64,000 bases of DNA from Desulfobacteraceae bacterium (GTDB lineage Bacteria; Desulfobacterota; Desulfobacteria; Desulfobacterales; Desulfobacteraceae): NCBI GenBank assembly GCA_024226935.1, contig JAAELK010000242.1, forward strand, positions 1 to 64,000, given 5' to 3'. The notes under the pieces were generated by a model that was given only the letters and a program-made list of their open reading frames with translations, searched no databases and had not been told where the DNA came from. Positions 33,472-41,675 of this stretch are shown in pieces; the first letter of the stretch is position 1, and each line of letters begins with the position of its first letter. A program made the translations under genes and the position numbers.

Positions 33472-35328
33472 ATGCATAAACTTTTAAATGACAGTCCAGG
33501 GGATAAAATAATGCTCCTGGGAAATGAAGCTATTGCAAGGGGTGCAGTTGAAGCAGGCGTGGCATTTGCCACTACCTATCCTGGGACTCCCTCTTCTGAA
33601 ATATCTTTAAATCTCTTCCAGATGTCTCAAGAATCTGATCTCTATTTTGAGTACAGCACCAATGAAAAGGTTGCCCTGGAAGTTGCGGCGGCAGCAGCAA
33701 ATTCTGGTCTTAGGACCTTTTGTATGATGAAGCATGTGGGTTTGAATGTGGCGGCAGATCCCCTGATGACCCTGGCCTATGTGGGTGTTACCGCCGGAAT
33801 GGTGATTTTAACTGCAGATGATCCGGCCATGTTTTCCAGCCAGAATGAACAGGATAATAGATATTATGCCAAGTTTGGCGGTTTTCCCATGCTGGAGCCT
33901 TCTTCGGTTGCAGAAGTAAAAGAGATGATGAAAGATGCCTTTGAGTTGTCAGAATCTCTTGGGCAGCCCGTATTGCTGAGAACAACTACACGAATCAATC
34001 ATTCCAATGCCTTCGTAACTTTTGGTGACATCAAAAAACCTGATATCCAGGGGCGCTTTATTCGGGACCCCCATCGGTGTGTCACGGTTCCGACAGTTTC
34101 AAGGGGACTTCATGTCAAGCTTTTGGAAAAGTTGGAAAAAGCTGGTCAATTGGCTGAATCTTCCGGGTTTAATTTTGTCCAGGGCAGTGGAAAATTTGGT
34201 ATTATCACCAATGGGGTGAGTTTTCACTATGTGGAGGATGGGATAAAGGATCTGGGTATTGAAGATAAAACCAGTGTTCTTAGAATGGGTTTTTCCAATC
34301 CTTTGCCTGGAAAAATGATTAAAGCTTTTTTAAAGGGTTGCGATAAGGTATTGGTCATTGAAGAGGGTGAACCTTTCATGGAAGAAGCTGTCAAGGCCTT
34401 TGCCCAGGAAGAAGGGATCGTGATTCCCATCAATGGTAAATCCAAGGAGCTTTTTTCACGTCTTTTTGAGTATGATCCAGCCATGGTTCGTGAAAAGATA
34501 GCCAATTATTTTGATATAGAATATACCCCGGCTCCTAAAATGGATATTACTGATATTCCAGAAATACCTATCCGGCCTCCAAATCTTTGTTCGGGCTGTT
34601 CCCATAGAGCCACTTTTTACGAAGTAAAGAAGGCTGCCAAAGAGATGGACATGGATATTATTTGTCCAACTGATATCGGTTGTTATACCCTGGGTTTTTT
34701 GCCCCCCTTGAGCATGGGTGATTTTGTCATATGCATGGGATCTTCGGTCAGCAGTTCCTGTGGGTTCAGTAAGGCAACAGATCAGAAAGTGGTCTCGTTT
34801 ATCGGGGACTCCACTTTTTTCCATTCCGGTATTACGGGTCTTGTAAATGCGGTTTTCAATAACCATAATTTTACTTTGGTCATTCTTGAAAATGATATTA
34901 CGGCCATGACCGGCCACCAGCCGCATCCCGGTGTGGATATGATGCGCCATGGTTTTGACACCCATGGCCGGATTAATATTGAAAAGATAGTCCGGGCTCT
35001 GGGGGTGGAACATGTATCTGTCGTCAAACCCTTTAAGGTGAAAAAGAGTATCGATATTATTAAACAGGCCCTGGAATTTAAAGGGGTGTCCGTGGTTATT
35101 TCCCAGGAGCCTTGTGCCCTCTATGCCAAGGGTTTGAAGTTGCTTAAGCCAAAGGCTTTTATGGTATCGGATCAATGTACAGATCATAAAGATTGTATTA
35201 ATACCATCGCTTGTCCTTCCTTTTATGTTGAAGACGGCCGGGTGAATATTGATGCCGATACCTGTGTGGGATGTGCTGTATGCGCCCAGATTTGTCCTGA
35301 AAATGCCATCAGGCCTTTGAAAAAATAA
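33472..35328 (+). CDS. iorA: Indolepyruvate:ferredoxin oxidoreductase, alpha subunit
   Basis: A 618-residue thiamin-diphosphate enzyme subunit that, with IorB, oxidatively decarboxylates aryl pyruvates (from aromatic amino acids) to acyl-CoA with ferredoxin as acceptor, or works in reverse. The N-terminal pyruvate-oxidoreductase domain has ATTYPGTPSSEIS. The ThDP site is GDSTFFHSGITGLVNAVFN with N.DITAMTGHQPHPG. Cysteines CSGCSHRA precede it, and the C-terminus is ferredoxin-like with CVGCAVCAQICP plus an upstream CINTIACP. Full length. Very strong SD AAGGAGG. Confidence 0.96.
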   Translation: MHKLLNDSPGDKIMLLGNEAIARGAVEAGVAFATTYPGTPSSEISLNLFQMSQESDLYFEYSTNEKVALEVAAAAANSGLRTFCMMKHVGLNVAADPLMTLAYVGVTAGMVILTADDPAMFSSQNEQDNRYYAKFGGFPMLEPSSVAEVKEMMKDAFELSESLGQPVLLRTTTRINHSNAFVTFGDIKKPDIQGRFIRDPHRCVTVPTVSRGLHVKLLEKLEKAGQLAESSGFNFVQGSGKFGIITNGVSFHYVEDGIKDLGIEDKTSVLRMGFSNPLPGKMIKAFLKGCDKVLVIEEGEPFMEEAVKAFAQEEGIVIPINGKSKELFSRLFEYDPAMVREKIANYFDIEYTPAPKMDITDIPEIPIRPPNLCSGCSHRATFYEVKKAAKEMDMDIICPTDIGCYTLGFLPPLSMGDFVICMGSSVSSSCGFSKATDQKVVSFIGDSTFFHSGITGLVNAVFNNHNFTLVILENDITAMTGHQPHPGVDMMRHGFDTHGRINIEKIVRALGVEHVSVVKPFKVKKSIDIIKQALEFKGVSVVISQEPCALYAKGLKLLKPKAFMVSDQCTDHKDCINTIACPSFYVEDGRVNIDADTCVGCAVCAQICPENAIRPLKK

Positions 35329-35354
35329 TTCTAAGACAAGGATATCAAAAAGAT

Positions 35355-35948
35355 ATGGAAACAATCAGGCTTATAATTGTAGCCGTTGGCGGACAAGGCA
35401 ATCTTCTAGCCTCCAAGGTGTTGGGAGAGGCTGCTTTGATTTCAGGGGTGCCTGTACGAATGAGTGAGATCCATGGTATGGCCCAGCGGGGTGGAGTGGT
35501 GGAATCTGCCATTGTATTTGGTGATGCTAAAAGCTCTATAATTTCCGATGGGGAAGCTGATATTTTATTGGGCTTTGAACCCGCCGAGACATTGAGAGCC
35601 ATTAATCGGTGTAACAAAAAAACCATGGTGATTACCAACACCGCAACCTTGATGCCTTTTACTGTTGCCATCGGACGCGGCATCTACCCGGATGTGGAGA
35701 ATGTCAAGGAGCTGCTTAGGGCAAAAACCGCAGGTCTTGTGTCCCTTGATGCCATGAAACTTGCCAAGGAAGCCGGCAGCCCCATGAGTGTTAATATCGT
35801 TCTGCTGGGTGCCTTGATACAGACCGGAGTTCTGGGATTCAGTAAGGAAAATGTGATTGAGGCCATACGTAGAAGGACCAAACCGGCCTTTCTTGAAAAG
35901 AACCTCCATGCCTTCGAATTGGGTATGAAGGCGGCTCAATTAAGTTAA
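35355..35948 (+). CDS. iorB: Indolepyruvate:ferredoxin oxidoreductase, beta subunit
   Basis: A 197-residue gamma-type 2-oxoacid oxidoreductase subunit, 26 bp after iorA. VAVGGQGNLLASKVLGEAA at the N-terminus, SEIHGMAQRGGVVES and LLGFEPAETLRA are typical of IorB. It completes the heterodimer encoded with iorA. A hairpin with a 15-bp stem follows 12 bp after the stop, marking the end of the operon. Confidence 0.95.
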   Translation: METIRLIIVAVGGQGNLLASKVLGEAALISGVPVRMSEIHGMAQRGGVVESAIVFGDAKSSIISDGEADILLGFEPAETLRAINRCNKKTMVITNTATLMPFTVAIGRGIYPDVENVKELLRAKTAGLVSLDAMKLAKEAGSPMSVNIVLLGALIQTGVLGFSKENVIEAIRRRTKPAFLEKNLHAFELGMKAAQLS

Positions 35949-35960
35949 TTTCCAAAAAAG

Positions 35961-36005
35961 TATCAACGGGAAAAATATTGAAACTTATGGTTTTTCCCGT
36001 TGATA
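35961..36005 (+). terminator. Hairpin after iorAB
   Basis: A perfect 15-bp stem (35961-35975 with 35991-36005, TATCAACGGGAAAAA and its complement) around a 15-nt loop. There is no clear T-run after the stem, but the arms contain A5/T5 blocks, so a partial U-tract exists within the right arm. Likely terminator for iorAB. Confidence 0.6.
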
Positions 36006-36081
36006 ACCGGAATGTTAGTAACTATTTTATCCAGGACAAAAAACCGGATACCAAGATAAAAACCATGGGGTGGAGGCTGAA

Positions 36082-36114
36082 ATGAAAAATGTAAAGCCAT
36101 GGGATGGGTATTGA
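36082..36114 (+). CDS. Mini-ORF 1 upstream of aroQ
   Basis: Ten codons encoding MKNVKPWDGY, with GGAGG five bases before the ATG. Its TGA is one base before the ATG of mini-ORF 2 (TGAAATG). The first six residues are identical to the AroQ N-terminus (MKNVKP). It was created by the 34-bp repeat. Translation is inferred, not shown. Confidence 0.35.
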   Translation: MKNVKPWDGY

Positions 36115-36115
36115 A

Positions 36116-36148
36116 ATGAAAAAGATAAAGCCAAGGGGTGGGTGTTGA
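36116..36148 (+). CDS. Mini-ORF 2 upstream of aroQ
   Basis: Ten codons encoding MKKIKPRGGC, ending in TGA one base before the aroQ ATG. The SD is weaker than that of mini-ORF 1. The arrangement would allow a ribosome to stop and restart twice before reading aroQ. Confidence 0.35.
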   Translation: MKKIKPRGGC

Positions 36149-36149
36149 A

Positions 36150-36605
36150 ATGAAAAATGTAAAACCAAGGGTCCATGTGATAAATGGTCCAAATTTGAAT
36201 ATGTTGGGTAAACGAGAACCCGGGGTATATGGAATTGCCAGTCTGGATGAGATCAATCAGCAACTTGATGTTGCAGCAAAGGGTTGTGGTCTGGAGTTGA
36301 GTTTTTTCCAGTCCAATCACGAAGGGATAATTCTTGATAAACTCCATGAAATTTTTGAAGAAAATCCTGCCGGTATTATTATTAATCCCGGGGCCTTGAC
36401 TCATACTTCTGTTGCTCTGCGGGATGGATTGCTTTTATTTTCCTGTCCCATTGTGGAAGTTCATTTGTCCAATATCCACAAGCGGGAGCCTTTCCGTCAT
36501 AAATCAATGCTGGCTGATATTGTCATGGGCCAGATTTTAGGATTTGGCCCCCAGGGATACCATATGGCTCTTAATGCTATTCATCAATTGCTTCAAGCTG
36601 TATAG
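36150..36605 (+). CDS. aroQ: 3-dehydroquinate dehydratase, type II
   Basis: Converts 3-dehydroquinate to 3-dehydroshikimate in aromatic amino acid synthesis. About 151 residues, the normal size of type II enzymes. VINGPNLNMLGKREPGVYG carries the catalytic loop with Arg and Tyr. INPGALTHTSVALRD and the substrate-binding VHLSNIHKREPFRHKS are present. I chose the ATG at 36150, inside the third repeat unit. A GTG 12 bp earlier lies inside the mini-ORF region. mqnB follows after 3 bp. Confidence 0.93.
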   Translation: MKNVKPRVHVINGPNLNMLGKREPGVYGIASLDEINQQLDVAAKGCGLELSFFQSNHEGIILDKLHEIFEENPAGIIINPGALTHTSVALRDGLLLFSCPIVEVHLSNIHKREPFRHKSMLADIVMGQILGFGPQGYHMALNAIHQLLQAV

Positions 36606-36608
36606 ACC

Positions 36609-37388
36609 ATGTCAAAGGGGTTAATTCTTTGTGCTACCCAATTTGAGATGGCCGGTTTTTTGGATCGATGTACCGGCCTGGTCAAGCGAAAAACCCCGTC
36701 GGGGTTAACTTTGTATTCGGGAATCTTAAATCATACCCCCTTTGATTGTATGATTTCAGGTCCCGGGGTTTTTAATACCGCCCATGGGTTGACCGTCTAT
36801 CTGGAGCATGTACGTCCAAAGCTTATTTTAAACACCGGAATTGCTGGGTCTTTTGGATCTGGTGCCGGTTACATCGGGGGAGGGGTCGGTATTGGTGATA
36901 TTGGCATTGCTGACCAGGAGCAGTATATCCATACCGGTGTGGGCTGCGATACCCACCTTGATTCCTGTCTACCATTTGATCTCATTGAAAATCACCCCTT
37001 AACCCGCCGGGGGATCTATCCCGCTGATCCGCAACTTTTAGATATTTACCATGGAGTTCTCATTCGGGAGTTTTCCGATTCAGTTGCCCGGGGTAATTTT
37101 ATTACTGTATCCTCCATCACCGCCTCCTGGGATCATGCCCAAAAAATTTATAAACGTTTTTCTTCTGTCATGGAAGCCATGGAAGGAGCCGCAGCCTTTC
37201 ATGTGGCAGCTTTATATCAGGTGCCCATAATTGAAATTCGGGCAGCTTCCAATTTTGTAGGAGAGCGTGATAAGGCCCGATGGGATTTTTCCCTGGCCTG
37301 TGACCGGGTCAGGCAAATTTGTGAGATCGTCGTTGGTAATGGGTTTAGAACAACGGGATTTAAAACTAAGAAGATTTCTTTGAGATAA
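36609..37388 (+). CDS. mqnB: Futalosine hydrolase MqnB
   Basis: A 259-residue nucleoside-phosphorylase-fold hydrolase that removes hypoxanthine (or adenine from aminodeoxyfutalosine) in the futalosine route to menaquinone. LILNTGIAGSFG, VGIGDIGIAD and the ribose-binding VMEAMEGAAAFHVA with IEIRAASNFVGERDKARWD match MqnB rather than other phosphorylases. It starts 3 bp after aroQ with no SD of its own, so it is probably translationally coupled. This implies menaquinone respiration, in line with ubiE later in the window. The 3' end overlaps the convergent cyclase gene by 23 bp. Confidence 0.9.
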   Translation: MSKGLILCATQFEMAGFLDRCTGLVKRKTPSGLTLYSGILNHTPFDCMISGPGVFNTAHGLTVYLEHVRPKLILNTGIAGSFGSGAGYIGGGVGIGDIGIADQEQYIHTGVGCDTHLDSCLPFDLIENHPLTRRGIYPADPQLLDIYHGVLIREFSDSVARGNFITVSSITASWDHAQKIYKRFSSVMEAMEGAAAFHVAALYQVPIIEIRAASNFVGERDKARWDFSLACDRVRQICEIVVGNGFRTTGFKTKKISLR

Positions 37389-38793
37389 TATATTTAATTT
37401 GGACTGTATTTTTTGTTTGCAGTTTAAGTGATGCGGGCTTTAGAATCAAAACAACGTCGATAGTTCCCGATTTTGTGATTTTGTCTAAAGATATTGGTTT
37501 GGTAAAAATGGTGGAAATATCTTTTAGTGACAGGCTCCCGCCGGTGACTTGGACGGTTGCCGGGATTGATATGGCCTTTTTCATAATTAGATCTTTTGGT
37601 AAATTTCCTATCCAATTGGGTTGGATGGGAAGTTTTTTTTCAATTAAGGCATCCATGGATATTTCAATTTCGGCCGGCTGGATTTTTTTGAGTCGGATTC
37701 CCGGGGGAAGTAGTATATTGTTCCTGGTGATATAAAATTTATTAATACCGACCACAGAATGTGACAGGTCTAATTTTATATTGAGCTGTTCCGGTTTGAT
37801 GGCATTGATCAGCGGTTTTGCTCCGCTGACCAGCAGGTTTACATTGTAAGCGGAAGAGGATGTGATTTCCATGTTTTGATCCGGGTTGATAAACTCCACT
37901 GGAACTTCTTGTGTTGCCAGGGTTTCTAATCCATTTGAAAACCTGAGCCATATCCCTGTGAAACATAGCAGACAGATCAATCCAATTGCAAATAGTTCTA
38001 TTTTCTGGCGCCGAACTCCTTTTGGGGTTGAATCATCCCCTGTATGTTCCTGGAGTAATTTTCCAAGGGCCAATCGATTATGGATGGTATGGGTTTGATT
38101 GCCTTGAAACAAAGAGATTTCTCCCCGTTCTTCTGAAACAACAATCACCATGGCATCTGTGAGTTCTGCTAATCCTGATGCCGCCCTGTGGCGAGTTCCA
38201 AAAAAAGAGGGCAGATCCTCTCTTTTAGACAGGGGGAGTATTACGCCTGCTTTGGTGATTCTTTCTCCCTGTATGATCGTGGCGCCGTCGTGTAAGGGAT
38301 TTCCGGGCCAGAAAATGCTTACAAGCATTTCTTGTGACAGCTTGCCTCGTATGGGGATTCCTCCCTGGGCAACGCTGTCCAGGCCCTGTTTTAAGGGTAG
38401 AACAATTAAAGCTCCGATTTTTTTTCTAGCCAGTTCAAAAACACTTTCAATAATTATATTCAAGGGTGTGTTAAACTGGTGCCTGGGTATTTTCCATAAA
38501 AATGATTTCAGGGTTTTTGTCTGGAGAACGGTGGAAATTTCATTTCTAAAAACAATAATTACAATCAGAGCGGCAACTGTAATCACACCCTGCATTGCCC
38601 AGTTTGTTATGATAAGACCCATGGAGACCGCAGCCTGTTGAATTGCCCATAGGCCACAAATGACCAATAACGCCCGGATGACATTGGTGCCTCTGAAAAG
38701 TACATAAAGCCGAAACAAAATATAACTATTTAACAAGATATCCAATGCATCTTGCCAGCGAAATCCGGAGAATAAGTATAAAAAATTTTCCAC
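37366..38793 (-). CDS. Diadenylate cyclase CdaA fused to a YbbR/CdaR-like region
   Basis: A 475-residue membrane protein that should make cyclic di-AMP from two ATP. N-terminal membrane helices (about 18-34, 38-57, 66-83) lead into a DAC domain (about 100-250) with intact catalytic motifs DGA (169-171, NPLHDGATII) and RHR (201-203, GTRHRAA). A fourth hydrophobic segment (266-284) then leads to an extracytoplasmic beta-rich region (about 290-475) resembling YbbR repeats, the domain of CdaR. In Firmicutes CdaA and CdaR are separate partners, so this looks like a fusion of enzyme and regulator. It has a GTG start 2 bp after the DUF2914 stop, which implies coupling. Confidence 0.88.
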   Translation of the reverse strand: MENFLYLFSGFRWQDALDILLNSYILFRLYVLFRGTNVIRALLVICGLWAIQQAAVSMGLIITNWAMQGVITVAALIVIIVFRNEISTVLQTKTLKSFLWKIPRHQFNTPLNIIIESVFELARKKIGALIVLPLKQGLDSVAQGGIPIRGKLSQEMLVSIFWPGNPLHDGATIIQGERITKAGVILPLSKREDLPSFFGTRHRAASGLAELTDAMVIVVSEERGEISLFQGNQTHTIHNRLALGKLLQEHTGDDSTPKGVRRQKIELFAIGLICLLCFTGIWLRFSNGLETLATQEVPVEFINPDQNMEITSSSAYNVNLLVSGAKPLINAIKPEQLNIKLDLSHSVVGINKFYITRNNILLPPGIRLKKIQPAEIEISMDALIEKKLPIQPNWIGNLPKDLIMKKAISIPATVQVTGGSLSLKDISTIFTKPISLDKITKSGTIDVVLILKPASLKLQTKNTVQIKYIISKKSS

Positions 38794-38795
38794 AG

Positions 38796-39227
38796 TTAAT
38801 CAACCATACTGAATCTTAAGGTTTTTAATAGGGTATTGTCGGCTTTGCGTATTTCGACCCGCCAGGGTCCCTTGTCTGCATCCCGGAATTGTATTCTGCT
38901 GAAAGTTGACCATTTCGGAGGGTACAACGGCAGTTGTATGGTGAAAATCAATTTATCTTTTTTATACCATTTGTGGGAAATATAGCTTGTTTTAATAACC
39001 GGATCAAAATTTGAAAAACAATAAATCTCTCCCAGGGAAATTGAAAAGACCACCGCCGGATTAATGGGACGATGATTTTTAATGGATTCACACATGACCG
39101 CCTGAATTATATGGGTATTGGAAAGTTCAGAGGAGACATCTGTTGTGAAAAACAGCCCAAGGGCAATAAAAATCAGCAGCCCCCTTAACAGGGGATTGTT
39201 TGATTTGCTGATTAAGATCATTTTCAT
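38796..39227 (-). CDS. DUF2914 exported protein
   Basis: A 143-residue protein with an N-terminal hydrophobic segment (about 13-31) acting as signal or anchor, and a DUF2914 domain: EIYCFSNFDP, the central SHKWYKKDKLIFTIQLPL and the closing GPWRVEIRKADNTLLKTLRFSV-like pattern. The function of DUF2914 is unknown. It probably lies in the periplasm. It sits 2 bp upstream of the cyclase-YbbR gene on the same strand, so the two are expressed together and may share a job at the envelope. Confidence 0.78.
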   Translation of the reverse strand: MKMILISKSNNPLLRGLLIFIALGLFFTTDVSSELSNTHIIQAVMCESIKNHRPINPAVVFSISLGEIYCFSNFDPVIKTSYISHKWYKKDKLIFTIQLPLYPPKWSTFSRIQFRDADKGPWRVEIRKADNTLLKTLRFSMVD

Positions 39228-39537
39228 ATCTTTTACTATAGCGAACCCTCCATTTTTTACAAGACAAAAATGAGTAAGACTTTTCCATAATGTTTTTAAT
39301 TTAAGATGATTCAGTGGAGTGATGCCATGGATAATTTTCCGGCGGAGGACAAATCCTAGGTTTAAAATTTGTGATGCCGGTCTGGGTTTTTTTGTACTTT
39401 TTTTGGGGATTTAGTTGTAAATAGTTAATTCTTTTGATATCGTGAATGATCAAATCTTTTTTAACTTCTTTTTGATGACGTATGGTTGGCGTGAAGAATC
39501 AAATCTTTTTTTAAATTCTTTTTATGGAGGTCCTATC
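39228..39537. other. Divergent intergenic region with a direct repeat
   Basis: AT-rich gap between DUF2914 (minus) and the solute-binding protein gene (plus). It contains a long direct repeat near the downstream gene (listed separately). Reading frames here extend the binding-protein gene upstream but lack conservation. No RNA gene is seen. Confidence 0.5.
39442..39526 (+). repeat. Imperfect 35-bp direct repeat before the binding-protein gene
   Basis: GTGAA.. ATCAAATCTTTTTTTAA.. TTCTTTTT.ATG occurs from 39442 and again from 39491, a spacing of 49 bp. The second copy ends at the SD of the downstream gene. The T-rich blocks may be protein-binding or RNA-level sites, or simply a duplication. 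Confidence 0.65.
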
Positions 39538-40287
39538 ATGAGATTAAAGAGTCTGTTGGTAATCTTTATTGTGTTAATTTCTTCGAGTGTTGTATTCGCG
39601 ACTGGTTTTCCTAAACTTTTAATTGCAACTGAAGAATATGCTCCATATAATTTTAAAAAAGATGGCAAGGTACAGGGAATTGCTGTCGATATGATGGTTG
39701 AACTGCTTAAAAAAGTCGGTTCAAGTCAATCTTTGAAAGATATTAAACTGGGTTCCTGGGCCAGGGGATATAAAAATGTTCTGGAAAAGCCCAATGCTGT
39801 TCTTTTTTCAACCACCAGAACCAAGGAAAGGGAAGGGCTTTTCAAGTGGGTATGTCCCATAAATACCCTTATAACAGAAGCGATTGCCTTGAAATCCAGA
39901 AATATTAAGATCACTTCCAATAAGGAGTTATTAAATTATAAAATTGGTACTGTTCGCGATGATGTAGGCGATCAGCTTGTTATTACTGCCGGGGTACCCA
40001 AGGATAAACTGGATCGAGTATCGAGTTATGAAGTTAATATAAAAAAATTAAATGGTGGAAGAATAGATCTATATATATCCAGTATGAGTAATGTAACCGT
40101 GTATGCTAATAAAATGGGTATTGATCCGGATAGATTTGAAAGTGTTTATGTCTTGGATGAATCCCATCTGTGTTATGCCTTTAATAAAGGTGTATCGGAC
40201 GATGTCATTAATAAGTTGCAGACGGCGTACAATGAACTGATCGCCGATGGAACTTTTGATAAAATTTCTAAAAAATACAAAAAATAG
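39538..40287 (+). CDS. Periplasmic amino-acid-type solute-binding protein
   Basis: A 249-residue exported protein of the bacterial extracellular solute-binding family 3. Signal peptide at 1-21 (MRLKSLLVIFIVLISSSVVFA), then ATEEYAPYNFKKDGKVQGIAVDMMVELLKK, the typical first lobe, and a second lobe with FSTTRTKEREGLFKWV. No permease or ATPase gene is adjacent, so it may serve a distant ABC transporter or act as a ligand sensor. The ATG at 39538 has GGAGG at good spacing. A start 96 bp upstream would precede the signal peptide with unrelated sequence. A strong terminator follows, so it is monocistronic. Confidence 0.9.
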   Translation: MRLKSLLVIFIVLISSSVVFATGFPKLLIATEEYAPYNFKKDGKVQGIAVDMMVELLKKVGSSQSLKDIKLGSWARGYKNVLEKPNAVLFSTTRTKEREGLFKWVCPINTLITEAIALKSRNIKITSNKELLNYKIGTVRDDVGDQLVITAGVPKDKLDRVSSYEVNIKKLNGGRIDLYISSMSNVTVYANKMGIDPDRFESVYVLDESHLCYAFNKGVSDDVINKLQTAYNELIADGTFDKISKKYKK

Positions 40288-40321
40288 AAATTATTTTAGT
40301 ATAGATACATCTGGTCTATTG

Positions 40322-40362
40322 CGTAAATCTTCCGGCGTTGCCGGAAGATTTACGTTTTTTTT
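40322..40362 (+). terminator. Strong Rho-independent terminator
   Basis: A perfect 15-bp stem (CGTAAATCTTCCGGC at 40322-40336 with its complement at 40340-40354), a 3-nt loop and an eight-T run at 40355-40362. It ends the binding-protein gene and separates it from the convergent LacI gene. Confidence 0.95.
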
Positions 40363-40382
40363 GTGCCTTAAATTGCTATTTG

Positions 40383-41381
40383 CTAGGTTATACAGCCGCA
40401 GGATTGACGCACCACCAATTTGCTCTTTAAGGTGATTTGCTGAAAGGGACAAGTTGGATCTTGAATCCGCTTGACAAGTAATTGGACAGCTTTTTTTCCG
40501 ATATCATAGGTGGGTTGTGCAATCACTGTAAGGGGTGGATTAACCAAGGTTGACCAAGGAGTTTCATCAAAGGTGATTAAGGCAATTTCTTCGGGTATTT
40601 TTATTGAGCTCTGTCCCAGGGCCTCGAAAGCACCGGCAGACAGCAGTCCGTTGCTGGTGAATATGGCATCCGGCGGTTTGGGTAAATTTAATAGTTTTTT
40701 TACGGCCTTATAACCCTCAGCTTTTTTTGCTTCGACAAATTTTACGAGCTCAGTTTTTGGTTGAAGATCATGTTCTTCAAGGGCTTTAATATAGCCTTCA
40801 TGTCTGTCTTTTCCCGTGGTACTGCCGGTACCGAATAAGGCTGCTATGCGTTTGCAGCCATGATTGATCAAATGTTTTACGGCCATTTTAGCAGCTTTAA
40901 TATTATCAACTTGAATACTGTCTATTTCCACTGCCTTGACCCTGCGATCTATGATGACCATGGGCAGCCCATAGTTTTTAATATCAATAAAATTATTGCT
41001 CAATTTTTGTGTCGGGGAAAAAATAATGCCGGAGACCCGTTCATCGCGCATTACTTTTAAGTATCTATCTTCTTTCTCTGGATCTTCATCGGTGTTACAA
41101 AGAAAGATGCTCATGCCTTTTTGACTTGCTGTATCTTCAACTGCACGGCTGACCTGGGAAAAGAAAGGGTTTTGAATATCGGAGACTATCAAGCCCAGGA
41201 TATTTGCTTTTTGGGTGCGCAGACTTCGTGCAAGGTGATTAGGCCGGTAGCCCATTTCTTTGATGACGCAAAGTACATGGTTGCGTACTTGCTCTCGTAC
41301 GTGGGGTTTGTTACTTAACACCCGGGAGACCGTTGCAGTTGATACACCGGCAACCCTGGCAACATCTTTGATACTCACCAT
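40383..41381 (-). CDS. LacI-family repressor of the fructose PTS operon
   Basis: A 332-residue LacI/GalR regulator. The N-terminal helix-turn-helix and hinge (SIKDVARVAGVSTATVSRVLSNKPHV) is followed by a periplasmic-binding-like effector domain from about 60 (NILGLIVSDIQNPFFSQVSRAVED). It is divergent from the fru operon and separated by a region holding LacI-type palindromes on both sides, so it very likely represses that operon and itself. By analogy with FruR/Cra the inducer may be a fructose phosphate (inference). AAAGGAATT precedes the ATG. Confidence 0.92.
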   Translation of the reverse strand: MVSIKDVARVAGVSTATVSRVLSNKPHVREQVRNHVLCVIKEMGYRPNHLARSLRTQKANILGLIVSDIQNPFFSQVSRAVEDTASQKGMSIFLCNTDEDPEKEDRYLKVMRDERVSGIIFSPTQKLSNNFIDIKNYGLPMVIIDRRVKAVEIDSIQVDNIKAAKMAVKHLINHGCKRIAALFGTGSTTGKDRHEGYIKALEEHDLQPKTELVKFVEAKKAEGYKAVKKLLNLPKPPDAIFTSNGLLSAGAFEALGQSSIKIPEEIALITFDETPWSTLVNPPLTVIAQPTYDIGKKAVQLLVKRIQDPTCPFQQITLKSKLVVRQSCGCIT

Positions 41382-41438
41382 TTTTTTTTGTAATTCCTTT
41401 TAACAATCAGGTATTAAAAACATAATAATAGACAATAT

Positions 41439-41452
41439 TGTAAACGTTACCA
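41439..41452. promoter_or_regulatory. Candidate LacI-family operator near the repressor gene
   Basis: TGTAAACGTTACCA, an imperfect palindrome with central CG, lies about 58 bp upstream of the lacI-type start codon. It matches the half-sites seen before the fru operon and suggests autoregulation. Confidence 0.55.
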
Positions 41453-41675
41453 TAAAACGTGTCAAGGATAGTGATTTTCCTTAAAATCCATCGCCGGGCA
41501 GTATTTTTACACCCATGGGATGGAAGGTGAAAATATTTTTTTTAATCCGGGATGGATAAATTTGTATCCAAATAGTGTATTCTGATGTTTAAAGCTAAAA
41601 AATATTATAAAATCTCTTATTGTAAAAGGATATTTTAATTGCTGGTTGGAGTTAAAACCATCCATTCTTTTTTTG

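Larger units (their letters stand above)
36063..36164 (+). repeat. Three tandem 34-bp copies of the aroQ start region
   Basis: Units at 36063-36096, 36097-36130 and 36131-36164, each beginning CCAWGGGRTGG and ending TGAAATGAAAAAnrTAAAr. Each contains a purine-rich SD-like stretch, an ATG and five similar codons. The third unit is the real aroQ start and CCAAGGGT begins a partial fourth. The first unit has the best SD (GGAGG). Confidence 0.92.

Noticed and set aside
36138-36149. GTG four codons upstream as the aroQ start
   Set aside because: It lies inside the mini-ORF 2 end; the ATG at 36150 matches the repeat structure and the family N-terminus.
36027-36404. Minus-strand frame with repeated HFNTHP-type peptide
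   Set aside because: The repetition is only the antisense of the 34-bp aroQ start repeats; aroQ on the plus strand is the real gene.
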